A stretch of DNA of 18,753 bases from UMGS1002 sp050309735. Its GTDB lineage: Bacteria; Bacillota; Clostridia; Oscillospirales; CAG-272. The stretch lies in NCBI GenBank assembly GCA_050309735.1, contig JBNRMS010000051.1:1-18753 (forward strand), given 5' to 3'. Shown one piece after another: positions 1 through 6,091 of the stretch (the stretch's first letter is position 1; every line of letters begins with the position of its first letter). A model generated the notes under the pieces. The model was not told the origin of the DNA, ran no database searches, and was given only the letters and a program-made list of their open reading frames with translations. Position numbers and translations under genes: made by a program.

Positions 1-62
1 ACAAGAAACAAAATACCCGAAAAAATATTAATTATGCGGCCTGCACTATCTCTCAAACTCAT
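1..62 (-). CDS. Start of a membrane/secretory protein, possibly a SipW-type signal peptidase (partial)
   Basis: An ATG at 62-60 opens a frame that stays open to the window edge. About 20 codons are visible. They give a short polar and basic stretch (SLRDSAGR) followed by a hydrophobic run (IINIFSGILFL), as expected for an N-terminal membrane anchor. The only Shine-Dalgarno-like sequence is a run of 13 G ending 7 nt before the ATG. The gene follows the exported protein at 88-1014 by 25 nt and is probably co-transcribed with it. Proteins with that kind of signal segment are usually encoded beside their dedicated signal peptidase I (SipW). The identification as a peptidase is therefore an inference from neighbourhood and hydrophobicity; no catalytic motif lies inside the window. 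It could equally be another small membrane protein. Confidence 0.45.
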   Translation of the reverse strand, partial: MSLRDSAGRIINIFSGILFL

Positions 63-69
63 GGCCAGT

Positions 70-82
70 CCCCCCCCCCCCC
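70..82 (-). repeat. Homopolymeric G13 tract in Shine-Dalgarno position
   Basis: Thirteen consecutive C on the plus strand read as G13 in the minus-strand transcript. The tract lies between the TGA of the exported protein (90-88) and the ATG at 62, leaving a 7-nt spacer to that ATG. No other SD-like sequence is present, so the tract itself probably pairs with the 16S anti-SD. Tracts of this kind change length by slipped-strand mispairing. Confidence 0.8.
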
Positions 83-87
83 GTTCT

Positions 88-1014
88 TCATTCTTCATTT
101 ACCGCCAGAACCACCGAAAGAGCGAAATACTTTCCCTCGCTCTCTTTGACAGCGCTCTTGTCTGTTCCCTCAAGCCATATGCGAATGCGCGCCTCGGTTG
201 TATAATATGTAGTCACTCCGTCAACACTTTCACATGATTTTAAAGATATTTTATTGGTTTGTGATGGAATATAGGGATTGTCCTCGCCCGTATTCTCGGC
301 ATAATATGCGCTCTCCCAGAGAGCTGTGTCTCGGTCGGCATAACTAAAGCCGGTGAGATCTCCGCTCTCATCGATAACCGGGAGCAATGGATGCAGCTCA
401 CCGTCATAAGGTGAGACAAGCGACTCGGCATTCTTCGACTTTGCCGCAAGTACCCCTCGGTATCCCCCCTCCTCGCGCACGATGACCGCGCAGCGCACAG
501 CACCCGTTATCATTCCCTCGCCCTCATAGCCGCTCAGATTTATCTGGCTTACATAAACCTCAAGGTCGCGCGCAGTGGTTGTGGTCAAATAAAGCGGAAT
601 GTCGATAAAATATCCCGAATTTTGCGGCTCGCGGATAATCCGATAGTTCTCAAGCTGCGCTCCCTCTTTCGGATATCCGCCCTCATCAACATACCGGAAG
701 GGCAGATATGCGAAATATATCCCGTCTGAGCTGCTCACGGGTATTAGCATGTCATATTCGGTTATAGTCGTAACGCCATCCTCTGTTGTCGCTGAGCCAA
801 AGGAAAAGTTTGTTCCGAAGCCGGCGAGCGAGGTTATAGCGGCGGGGGTGTCGGGGTCGGTTGACGCCATGATATTTATCGGCATAACAACCGACACACT
901 CATGCCCGAGGCGCTGACAACAGTGTTGTTTGAGTACCACGCGTATGACGCCACGCCGAGCACTGATAGGCTGACTATCAGAAAGCTAAGCGTGACTATC
1001 AATTGTTTTTTCAT
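88..1014 (-). CDS. Exported protein with SipW-type (TasA/camelysin-like) signal segment
   Basis: The product is 308 aa. A start at 1014 (MKKQLIVTL) is preferred over upstream in-frame ATGs at 1026 and 1077: it places two Lys directly before the hydrophobic core (about residues 5-23), and the 1077 ATG lies inside the terminator hairpin. The motif SYAWYSNNTV at 23-32 resembles the cleavage region of TasA, camelysin and other SipW-dependent proteins. The rest is beta-rich and low in Cys. Near the C-terminus, ARIRIWLEGTDKS (275-287) resembles the recurring 'xVxIWxEGxDxx' segment of clostridial proteins encoded beside sipW. The AAGGG upstream gives a rather long 12-nt spacing. Transcription is predicted to be gated by the c-di-GMP-I riboswitch at 1086-1157. 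A role in surface filaments or matrix is inferred from signal type and regulation; the exact family is not recognised. Confidence 0.8.
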   Translation of the reverse strand: MKKQLIVTLSFLIVSLSVLGVASYAWYSNNTVVSASGMSVSVVMPINIMASTDPDTPAAITSLAGFGTNFSFGSATTEDGVTTITEYDMLIPVSSSDGIYFAYLPFRYVDEGGYPKEGAQLENYRIIREPQNSGYFIDIPLYLTTTTARDLEVYVSQINLSGYEGEGMITGAVRCAVIVREEGGYRGVLAAKSKNAESLVSPYDGELHPLLPVIDESGDLTGFSYADRDTALWESAYYAENTGEDNPYIPSQTNKISLKSCESVDGVTTYYTTEARIRIWLEGTDKSAVKESEGKYFALSVVLAVNEE

Positions 1015-1045
1015 ATCAAAAACCATGCCCTTATAGTAAACTTCC

Positions 1046-1091
1046 AAAAAACAAAAAACGCCGCAAAACAGAACCATCTTCTGTCTACGGC
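1046..1091 (-). terminator. Riboswitch expression platform: intrinsic terminator
   Basis: In the minus-strand RNA, GCCG (1091-1088) and ACAGAA (1084-1079) pair with TTCTGT (1073-1068) and CGGC (1063-1060). GU and AU pairs lie between, with a GAUGG loop, and two runs of six T follow (1058-1053 and 1051-1046). The 5' arm includes the GCCG that closes the aptamer. Full terminator formation and the ligand-bound aptamer therefore compete, which predicts an ON switch: c-di-GMP binding permits read-through into the gene at 1014. Confidence 0.8.
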
Positions 1092-1157
1092 AACTGGCTG
1101 GCTCTTTTTGAACCCCTATAGCTTTGCGTCAATCCCTTGCGGAATTTTTGCTTTTTT
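1086..1157 (-). ncRNA. c-di-GMP-I (GEMM-I) riboswitch aptamer
   Basis: The minus-strand RNA contains, in order, GCAAA; the helix AAUUCC-GCAA-GGGAUU closed by a GNRA tetraloop; the invariant GACGCAAAGC; UAUAGG with the helix GGUUC-AAAAA-GAGCC (tetraloop-receptor arm); and AGCCAGUUGCCG at the 3' end. This is the order and spelling of the GEMM-I consensus common in Clostridia. A G is kept immediately before CAAA. As I recall, this is the position where the natural cGAMP-sensing variants carry A, so c-di-GMP is the expected ligand. The P1 helix (GCAA/UUGC) is short. The aptamer begins about 10 nt after the predicted transcription start and runs into the terminator at 1046-1091. Confidence 0.9.
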
Positions 1158-1173
1158 CGTATTTATTTAATAT

Positions 1174-1202
1174 ATGATAGCAAAAACAATCAATTTTGTC
1201 AA
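1174..1202 (-). promoter_or_regulatory. Sigma-A promoter for the riboswitch-controlled unit
   Basis: On the minus strand the -35 is TTGACA (1202-1197), the spacer is 17 nt, and the -10 is TATCAT (1179-1174). The predicted transcription start is near 1167, placing the whole GEMM-I aptamer in the leader. Confidence 0.85.
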
Positions 1203-1343
1203 GCAATTTTTTTACTATTCACGGCGTTATCTCTGGCTTCTGAGGATAAAAATAAAATATTATGCCCGCATCGCTTCTTTTCCGGCACGCAGCAGTCGCC
1301 TTATGTGTCATATCACCAACAATCAGGCGACCGTCACACAAAA

Positions 1344-1376
1344 CCTTATTAAATTAAAATATTGCCTTATTAAATT
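1344..1376 (+). repeat. Tandem 12-bp direct repeats at the MFS promoter
   Basis: CCTTATTAAATT occurs at 1344-1355 and again, identically, at 1365-1376. The 21-bp period is two helical turns. The second copy overlaps the -35 hexamer at 1362-1367. This arrangement suits a dimeric or cooperative regulator bound on one DNA face. No candidate regulator gene is adjacent. Confidence 0.6.
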
Positions 1377-1390
1377 TTGTGTGGTATAAT
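1362..1390 (+). promoter_or_regulatory. Sigma-A promoter of the MFS transporter
   Basis: The -35 is TTGCCT (1362-1367), the spacer is 17 nt, and the -10 is TATAAT (1385-1390), preceded by TGG as an extended -10. The AAAGGA ribosome-binding site (1406-1411) and ATG at 1423 follow. Confidence 0.85.
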
Positions 1391-1422
1391 TCAACATTAT
1401 CATGTAAAGGAAAAGATTAACT

Positions 1423-2652
1423 ATGAATCAGAAAAACAAAAGATTAATTCCGGTTCTTGCTGCCATCGCAATACAGCTCTGCCTTGGCACCGCTTATATT
1501 TGGAGCGTGTTTCAGAATGGTGTTGCCGCCAGCCTGTTTGCGGGCGATAATGCCGCCGCCGGGCTCACCTTCTCGCTCCTGCTCGCCACCCTCACTGTCG
1601 GCAGCACAATCGGCGGAAAACTGCAAGATAGATTTGGCGCCCGCAATATTGTCATTTTAGGCGGGATTATACTCTCGCTCGGCTTCTTTCTCGCCTCTTT
1701 TACAAGCGCCTACTCACCCTATACACTGTGGCTGACATACGGTATTATGGGCGGGATTGGAATGGGCTTTACATATTCGACAACAATCGCCTGCGCTCAG
1801 AAGTGGTTTCCCGATAAAAGGGGTTTTATCACCGGAGTTATTGTCTCGGCACTTGGCTTTGGCGGGGTTGTCTTCACCCCGATAGTAGAGATGCTAATAG
1901 GTAAATTCGGGGGAGTTGGCGCGGGTGAAACTAAAACCTTCATGGTGCTCAGCGGTATTTTCATCGTCGTCTGCACAATCTGCGGGCTATTCATAAATAA
2001 TCCCCCGCAGGGCTATCTTCCCGAAGGATATCTTCCGCCCGAGGGCAAAAGCGGAACTTCTCGCCGCGAATATTCGCCCGACATGGTATTGAGAATGCCC
2101 CAGTTCTACATAATGACTCTTACCATGATGCTCGCCTGCATGGGAGGACTTATGATGATAGGCTTTGCCAAGCCCATAGCGATAGCCAAGGGATTGTCGT
2201 CGACGGCGACGGTCGGGGTGCTTGTCATTTCGCTTTTCAATTCGTTCGGCAGGCTCTTCTGGGGTTGGGTGTCCGACCGTATCGGTAGGAAGAATGTGAT
2301 TTTCGTTCTGCTTGCGGGAACCGCCGTACTCTCGCTTCTCGTAAATCTTGTGGGAGGGTATCTGATTTATGTGCTCATCGGCTTTATAGGACTTTTCTAC
2401 GGCGGGTTTCTCAGCACCTTCCCCTCGCTCTCGGCCGACATTTTCGGTGCGAAGTATAACGCCACAAACTATGGCATGGTGCTGGTCGGCTTTGGTGCCG
2501 GAGCGGTGATATCATCATATATCGCCGGATATTACAAAAACATTGCCGCAGACGATATAAGTCTTATGTTTCCCGCGTTTGTGATAGCGTCGGGAGCGGC
2601 GGTGCTTGGAATTTTGCTTATGCTGATGCTAAGAAAGCCGAAGTCCGAATAA
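1423..2652 (+). CDS. OFA-family (oxalate/formate antiporter-like) MFS transporter
   Basis: The product is 409 aa with about 12 hydrophobic segments, the usual size of the OFA family of the major facilitator superfamily. Family features include AYIWSVF in the first helix (24-30), the loop 2-3 motif GKLQDRFGAR (65-74), AQKWFPDKRG (125-134), the central-loop NNPPQGYLP (192-200), and a second motif-A copy WVSDRIGRKN at the start of the C-terminal half. It probably exchanges or takes up a small carboxylate across the cytoplasmic membrane. Substrate cannot be read from sequence, and many OFA members do not carry oxalate. It is monocistronic with its own promoter and AAAGGA ribosome-binding site, and is divergent from the riboswitch unit. 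It ends at the hairpin shared with the convergent decarboxylase gene. Confidence 0.9.
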   Translation: MNQKNKRLIPVLAAIAIQLCLGTAYIWSVFQNGVAASLFAGDNAAAGLTFSLLLATLTVGSTIGGKLQDRFGARNIVILGGIILSLGFFLASFTSAYSPYTLWLTYGIMGGIGMGFTYSTTIACAQKWFPDKRGFITGVIVSALGFGGVVFTPIVEMLIGKFGGVGAGETKTFMVLSGIFIVVCTICGLFINNPPQGYLPEGYLPPEGKSGTSRREYSPDMVLRMPQFYIMTLTMMLACMGGLMMIGFAKPIAIAKGLSSTATVGVLVISLFNSFGRLFWGWVSDRIGRKNVIFVLLAGTAVLSLLVNLVGGYLIYVLIGFIGLFYGGFLSTFPSLSADIFGAKYNATNYGMVLVGFGAGAVISSYIAGYYKNIAADDISLMFPAFVIASGAAVLGILLMLMLRKPKSE

Positions 2653-2677
2653 TAAAACTCAGGATTAAACAAAAAAT

Positions 2678-2711
2678 GTTTGGGGGAGCTTTAAAAAAAG
2701 TTCCCCCAAAC
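2678..2711. terminator. Bidirectional terminator between convergent genes
   Basis: GTTTGGGGGA (2678-2687) pairs with TCCCCCAAAC (2702-2711). The stem extends inward through a GU pair, a CG pair and TTT/AAA. On the minus strand it is followed by ATTTTTTG, a good U-tract. On the plus strand the tract is poorer (ATCCTTTTATTT). It lies between the stops of the MFS transporter and the decarboxylase. Confidence 0.85.
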
Positions 2712-2718
2712 CATCCTT

Positions 2719-4071
2719 TTATTTCTCTGCCACAACCTCAAGGAATTCAATCCCGTATTCTCCGAGCAGTGCCGCGCACTCGGGGCTTATCACCTCTCCA
2801 GCAACGGCAAGCGGAACGGCGGGAGGACAGGAAAGCGCTGACAGGGCGCATATGCGCCCTGCGGCCATATCCGCTCGGATTATCTCGCGAGGCAAGAGCA
2901 TTGCCTCGCGAGGCGTCATCACCCGCTCGGGGCGCGGAAGATCGGTTTCACAAACATCGAGCGCCTCCCTTTCGGGCATCGCCCGCAGAGCATCGCAAAG
3001 GCGATCGATGTCTGATGGAGGGTTGTCGGGCGTTGCCATAAGCACCACCGAATAAAGATCGGCAAACTCGCACTCAATGCCCTGCCTGCGCAGAAGCTCG
3101 GCCACTTCTCTGCCGGTATATCCCCGCCCGGCAGTTCGGACGACAATCCTCAGCGGGTCGGACATGGGAATATCCCAGCCGGACAAGCAAAGCCTTAATT
3201 TTGCCTCTTCTATAATCCCGATATATTCACCAAGCCGCTTGCGATAATTATCGGCAAGATAGGCGTTGCACAAGTCGAGCGACTGAAGGGTCAGATACGA
3301 GGGACTTGTCGAACCAAAAAGCGCGAGCGCTCCTTTGGCAGAGGCCGCGACACTCTCCGGAAGCTCGCTTGAGAGCTGCAAATATGCGCCACCGGTCAGC
3401 ACCGGCAGTGTTTTATGAGCAGAATCGCAGGACATCATAGCACCCAGATCAATCGGGTGAATTGATTCGGGCAGAAATTTCAGATACGCTCCATGCGCAT
3501 TATCGACAAGCAGCGGCAGGCCGTACGCTCGGCAGACAGCCGCGATAGCCGCTATATCGGGCATATATCCGAGGTAATCGGGCGAGGTAAGATAGACCGC
3601 AAGCGGAGCTTTTCCTGCCCGTTCAAGAGCGTCCTTGATTTCCCCCGCCGTAACCTTTGCGCTCAAGAGAGTTTCTCTCCCCTTATCGGGGTAAATCCAT
3701 TCGGGTTCAAGGTCGAGCAGAGCAGAGGCATTTATAAAAGCTCTGTGCGCGTTGCGAGGCGCTATCACAGAACGGCTCTTATTCCCGCGCCGCGCGCCAT
3801 CGATCATCGCCAAATAGAGCATGGCCTTGATGCACTGGGTTGAGCCCTCGGTTGAATAATAAGTGTGTCCAAATCCGAAAAGCTCGGAGACGTTTCTCTC
3901 GCTCTCTGCTATAATCCCAGCGCACTCATAGAGCGAGTCGGCCCCTTCAATTTCGGTGATATCAAGCGCTTCACAGCCAAGCCGCCCCACCCCTTTATGC
4001 CCGGGCATATGAAGTTTTAATCTACCCGACTCGGCATAGCGCTTAACAAAATCAAATATAGGCGTCCTCAT
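2719..4071 (-). CDS. Orn/Lys/Arg decarboxylase-family PLP enzyme
   Basis: The product is 450 aa with the fold-type I PLP architecture of the Gram-positive (SpeA/YaaO-like) OKR decarboxylases. Visible features are HMPGHKG at 21-27, STEGSTQ at 73-79, the cofactor-contacting DNAHGAY at 190-196, and the Schiff-base lysine Lys220 in SAHKTLP. A smaller C-terminal domain follows. The expected reaction is PLP-dependent decarboxylation of arginine, lysine or ornithine to a polyamine precursor; the substrate cannot be decided. The protein is slightly shorter than many homologues but has no visible break. The start is the first ATG, with only a weak purine-rich leader. It lies 107 nt downstream of the SCIFF maturase with no strong terminator between, so read-through is possible, although a functional link is not implied. 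Confidence 0.88.
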   Translation of the reverse strand: MRTPIFDFVKRYAESGRLKLHMPGHKGVGRLGCEALDITEIEGADSLYECAGIIAESERNVSELFGFGHTYYSTEGSTQCIKAMLYLAMIDGARRGNKSRSVIAPRNAHRAFINASALLDLEPEWIYPDKGRETLLSAKVTAGEIKDALERAGKAPLAVYLTSPDYLGYMPDIAAIAAVCRAYGLPLLVDNAHGAYLKFLPESIHPIDLGAMMSCDSAHKTLPVLTGGAYLQLSSELPESVAASAKGALALFGSTSPSYLTLQSLDLCNAYLADNYRKRLGEYIGIIEEAKLRLCLSGWDIPMSDPLRIVVRTAGRGYTGREVAELLRRQGIECEFADLYSVVLMATPDNPPSDIDRLCDALRAMPEREALDVCETDLPRPERVMTPREAMLLPREIIRADMAAGRICALSALSCPPAVPLAVAGEVISPECAALLGEYGIEFLEVVAEK

Positions 4072-4178
4072 TACTTATCTTATGACCCTACCTTTCTTTT
4101 ATCAGAGATTGGTGCGCGTATTGTCGCCGTCATGTCTGCGCATGGGCTCAGGGACGACTGCTTGAAAATCTTTTTCCT

Positions 4179-5558
4179 TCAAGCTTTATCCTCATTCTCG
4201 GCAACCTTAATCATCAGTGCGCACTCAATCCGCTTCTTGAAAAGCTCGCAACCGTATTTATATATGCCGCGAACATTTCCGGTCGCGTGATAGGAGTTTG
4301 CGGCGCATCCGCCGGAGCAATAGAGCTTTGCCCAGCAGTCGGCACACTCGGGGCGGGAGTAGGCGTTCAATGAGCGAAATTCGCCGCGCGCCGCATGGTT
4401 AGTCAGACCGTCAAATATATTCCCGAGCATATATTTTTCTTCCCCGACAAACTGGTGACAGGGATAAAGCTCCCCCTCAGGGGTAACCGCCATATATTCG
4501 GTTCCCGAGCCGCAACCGGTGACACGCTTGTAGACACAGGGACCGTGCTCAAGGTCTATCATGTAATGATAAAAATTAAATCCCCGCCCCCGGCGCCTGC
4601 GCGCTATCATTTCGCGGGCCAAAATCTCATACTGCTCGAGCAGAATCGGCAAATCATCCTCGGTCAGCGCATATGCCTCGCCCGGCGGCGAAACCACCGG
4701 CTCCATACTAAGCTCACCGAAGCCGAGGTCGGCCATGTGAAGGATATCGTTTGTAAAATCGGTGTTCATGTGCGTGAAGGTTCCGCGTATGTAGTAACCC
4801 CTGCCATCCCGCGCGGCGACAAACTTCTGGAATTTCGGCACGATAGTGTCATAGCTTCCCTCGCCCGCGTAGTTTTTGCGGAGCCGATCGTGAACATCGC
4901 GCCGTCCGTCAAGACTGAGCACCACATTGCTCATCTCACTATTGCAGAATTCGATGACCTCATCGTCAAGGAGCACTCCGTTTGTTGTCAGTGTAAAGCG
5001 AAAGTTTTTATTGTGCAGCTTCTCGGCCTCTCGAGCATAGCCAACGATTTTTTTGACCACGTCCCAGTTGAGCAGCGGCTCACCTCCGAAGAAATCAACT
5101 TCAAGGTTTTTTCTGCCACCCGAGTTTTCAATCAAAAAATCAATCGCCCGGCGCCCCACCTCAAAGCTCATCAGCGAACGCTCTCCGTGATATTTCCCCT
5201 GTCCGGCAAAGCAATACTCGCAGTTGAGATTGCAGGCATGCGCAATGTGCAGACAAAGAGCTTTAACCACGTCGCTCCCGGCTCTGTAATCGCTTGCCAA
5301 GTTCTCAAATTCATCTTTTGTATAAAGCTTTTTTGCCTTTACAAGTCGGTCTATATCCGCCCAGCATTCGCGCAGCTCGTCCTCGGTTACGCCGTCCTCC
5401 CCGGCGTATTTTTTCAGAAGGCGGGAGACGGCCTCGTTCTCGGTGCTGTTAGGATAGAGGGCAATCATGTCGTATGCAACCTCGTCGGTCGAATGAATTG
5501 CTCCAGACGAAGTGTCAAGGACAATATTGTATCCGTTCAATTTATATTGATGAACCAT
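4179..5558 (-). CDS. scfB: SCIFF peptide maturase, radical SAM/SPASM thioether-forming enzyme
   Basis: The product is 459 aa from the ATG at 5558 (MVHQYKLNGYNIVLD), which matches the usual family N-terminus; an in-frame GTG 24 nt upstream is less likely. Residues 1-80 form the peptide-recognition-like region. The radical SAM motif CNLNCEYC places cluster ligands at Cys109, Cys113 and Cys116, followed by DFFGGEPLL (155-163). The SPASM region supplies Cys341, 349, 367, 405, 408, 414, 418 and 437 for two further Fe-S clusters. The family generates a 5'-deoxyadenosyl radical and installs Cys-to-backbone or side-chain thioether links in the SCIFF precursor (ranthipeptide chemistry). That precursor is encoded just upstream at 5732-5890. 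A terminator hairpin between the two genes probably keeps enzyme levels below peptide levels. Confidence 0.95.
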   Translation of the reverse strand: MVHQYKLNGYNIVLDTSSGAIHSTDEVAYDMIALYPNSTENEAVSRLLKKYAGEDGVTEDELRECWADIDRLVKAKKLYTKDEFENLASDYRAGSDVVKALCLHIAHACNLNCEYCFAGQGKYHGERSLMSFEVGRRAIDFLIENSGGRKNLEVDFFGGEPLLNWDVVKKIVGYAREAEKLHNKNFRFTLTTNGVLLDDEVIEFCNSEMSNVVLSLDGRRDVHDRLRKNYAGEGSYDTIVPKFQKFVAARDGRGYYIRGTFTHMNTDFTNDILHMADLGFGELSMEPVVSPPGEAYALTEDDLPILLEQYEILAREMIARRRRGRGFNFYHYMIDLEHGPCVYKRVTGCGSGTEYMAVTPEGELYPCHQFVGEEKYMLGNIFDGLTNHAARGEFRSLNAYSRPECADCWAKLYCSGGCAANSYHATGNVRGIYKYGCELFKKRIECALMIKVAENEDKA

Positions 5559-5606
5559 AATAATATCAGCTTTCCCCGGCACGGAGCCGGAATCATACTA
5601 TAATTT

Positions 5607-5638
5607 AAAAAAGCTTGTGCATATTGTTATGCACAAGC
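5607..5638 (-). terminator. Intercistronic terminator/attenuator between SCIFF and its maturase
   Basis: A perfect 10-bp stem, GCTTGTGCAT (minus, 5638-5629) with ATGCACAAGC (5622-5613), has a 6-nt loop and is followed by T6 (5612-5607). It lies 49 nt before the maturase ATG. Partial termination here would give excess precursor transcript over maturase transcript. Confidence 0.85.
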
Positions 5639-5662
5639 AGAGCTGCAAAACATCAAAAGGCG

Positions 5663-5732
5663 AGCGGCATAATCTCAAAGAGCCGGGGACCTTGGGGAGA
5701 AATCCCTCAGTGTCCCCGCCGCCTTTGCCGCT
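5663..5732 (-). other. Nested hairpin in the SCIFF-maturase spacer
   Basis: An outer stem AGCGGC/GCCGCT (5727-5732 with 5663-5668) encloses a second stem GGGGAC/GTCCCC (5712-5717 with 5685-5690). The second stem carries an additional inner GGGA/TCCC pairing. The outer stem touches the SCIFF stop codon. It may protect the 3' end of the short peptide mRNA; this role is inferred. Confidence 0.5.
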
Positions 5733-5890
5733 CACTTGCTTTCTTTAGCCGTTTTGTTTTCGCAGGGCTGGTTTGCAACACCGCACGAGGTTTTGCAGGC
5801 CGACTGGCAGGAGGTCTGGCACTCACCGCAGCCGCCGGTCTTTAGGCTCTCTTTAAGGTCGCGTGTTTGGATCGTTTTAATTCTTTTCAT
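5732..5890 (-). CDS. scfA: SCIFF ranthipeptide precursor (six Cys in forty-five residues)
   Basis: The product is 52 aa, MKRIKTIQ to KESK. The ATG at 5890 sits 5 nt after a perfect GGAGG. The Lys-rich leader is followed by six Cys at 21, 24, 28, 32, 36 and 43, in the family arrangement CxxCxxxCxxxCxxxC and then VANQPCEN. It is the substrate of the maturase at 4179-5558. In the characterised homologues (CteA, Tte1186a), as I recall, Cys32 is linked to Thr37. Here residue 37 is Gly (codon GGT at 5782-5780). SCIFF peptides are almost universal in Clostridia and are thought to act in signalling rather than as antibiotics. The gene has its own extended -10 promoter and a structured leader. Confidence 0.95.
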   Translation of the reverse strand: MKRIKTIQTRDLKESLKTGGCGECQTSCQSACKTSCGVANQPCENKTAKESK

Positions 5891-5903
5891 AGTAACCTCC
5901 ATG

Positions 5904-5960
5904 CCGCCCGGGGCGGACAATTAAATTTTAAAATTTTCGCTCGGCAGCACCGGCGAAAAT
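5904..5960 (-). promoter_or_regulatory. Structured 5' leader of SCIFF
   Basis: Two inverted repeats lie between the predicted start site and the ribosome-binding site. One is ATTTTCGC/GCGAAAAT (5953-5960 with 5933-5940), with inner CGG/CCG. The other is a GC-rich CCGCC/GGCGG hairpin (5904-5916), ending only 3 nt before the SD (5895-5900). They could stabilise the mRNA or tune ribosome access. No known riboswitch is recognised. Confidence 0.45.
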
Positions 5961-5979
5961 ATATTTATATTACTCTGCA

Positions 5980-6008
5980 AGTATATCACAAAAAGGCAGA
6001 TATGTCAA
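5980..6008 (-). promoter_or_regulatory. Sigma-A promoter of SCIFF
   Basis: The minus strand has TTGACA (6008-6003), a 17-nt spacer and TATACT (5985-5980), preceded by TGA (extended -10). It lies directly after the terminator of the upstream Cys/Gly-rich gene, so SCIFF is transcribed independently. Confidence 0.87.
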
Positions 6009-6043
6009 TAAGCCGCGAAAAACTCTCGCATTATTCTTGGCGC

Positions 6044-6072
6044 AAAAAGAAAGGCAGGCCGCGCCTGCCTTT
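6044..6072 (-). terminator. Terminator of the Cys/Gly-rich small gene
   Basis: A perfect 10-bp stem AAAGGCAGGC/GCCTGCCTTT (6072-6063 with 6059-6050) has a 3-nt loop. After one C it is followed by T5 (6048-6044). It lies 20 nt after the stop of the small gene. Confidence 0.85.
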
Positions 6073-6091
6073 ATATAAAATTAACCGATTA

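Noticed and set aside
1137..1389. Two 71-codon plus-strand ORFs in the riboswitch/MFS intergenic region
   Set aside because: They run across the promoter and aptamer of the opposite strand and the MFS promoter; they have no SD and no protein-like composition.
4395..5603. 402-codon plus-strand ORF opposite the SCIFF maturase
   Set aside because: It is fully antisense to a gene with complete radical SAM and SPASM motifs; its translation has no recognisable domain and it has no ribosome-binding site.
5663..5735. Faint resemblance of the plus strand (GGGGACC...TTGGGGAGAAATCC) to the ydaO c-di-AMP riboswitch
   Set aside because: Only a short stretch matches, the remainder of that long aptamer is missing, and no plus-strand gene follows. 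The dyads are better explained as minus-strand hairpins after SCIFF.
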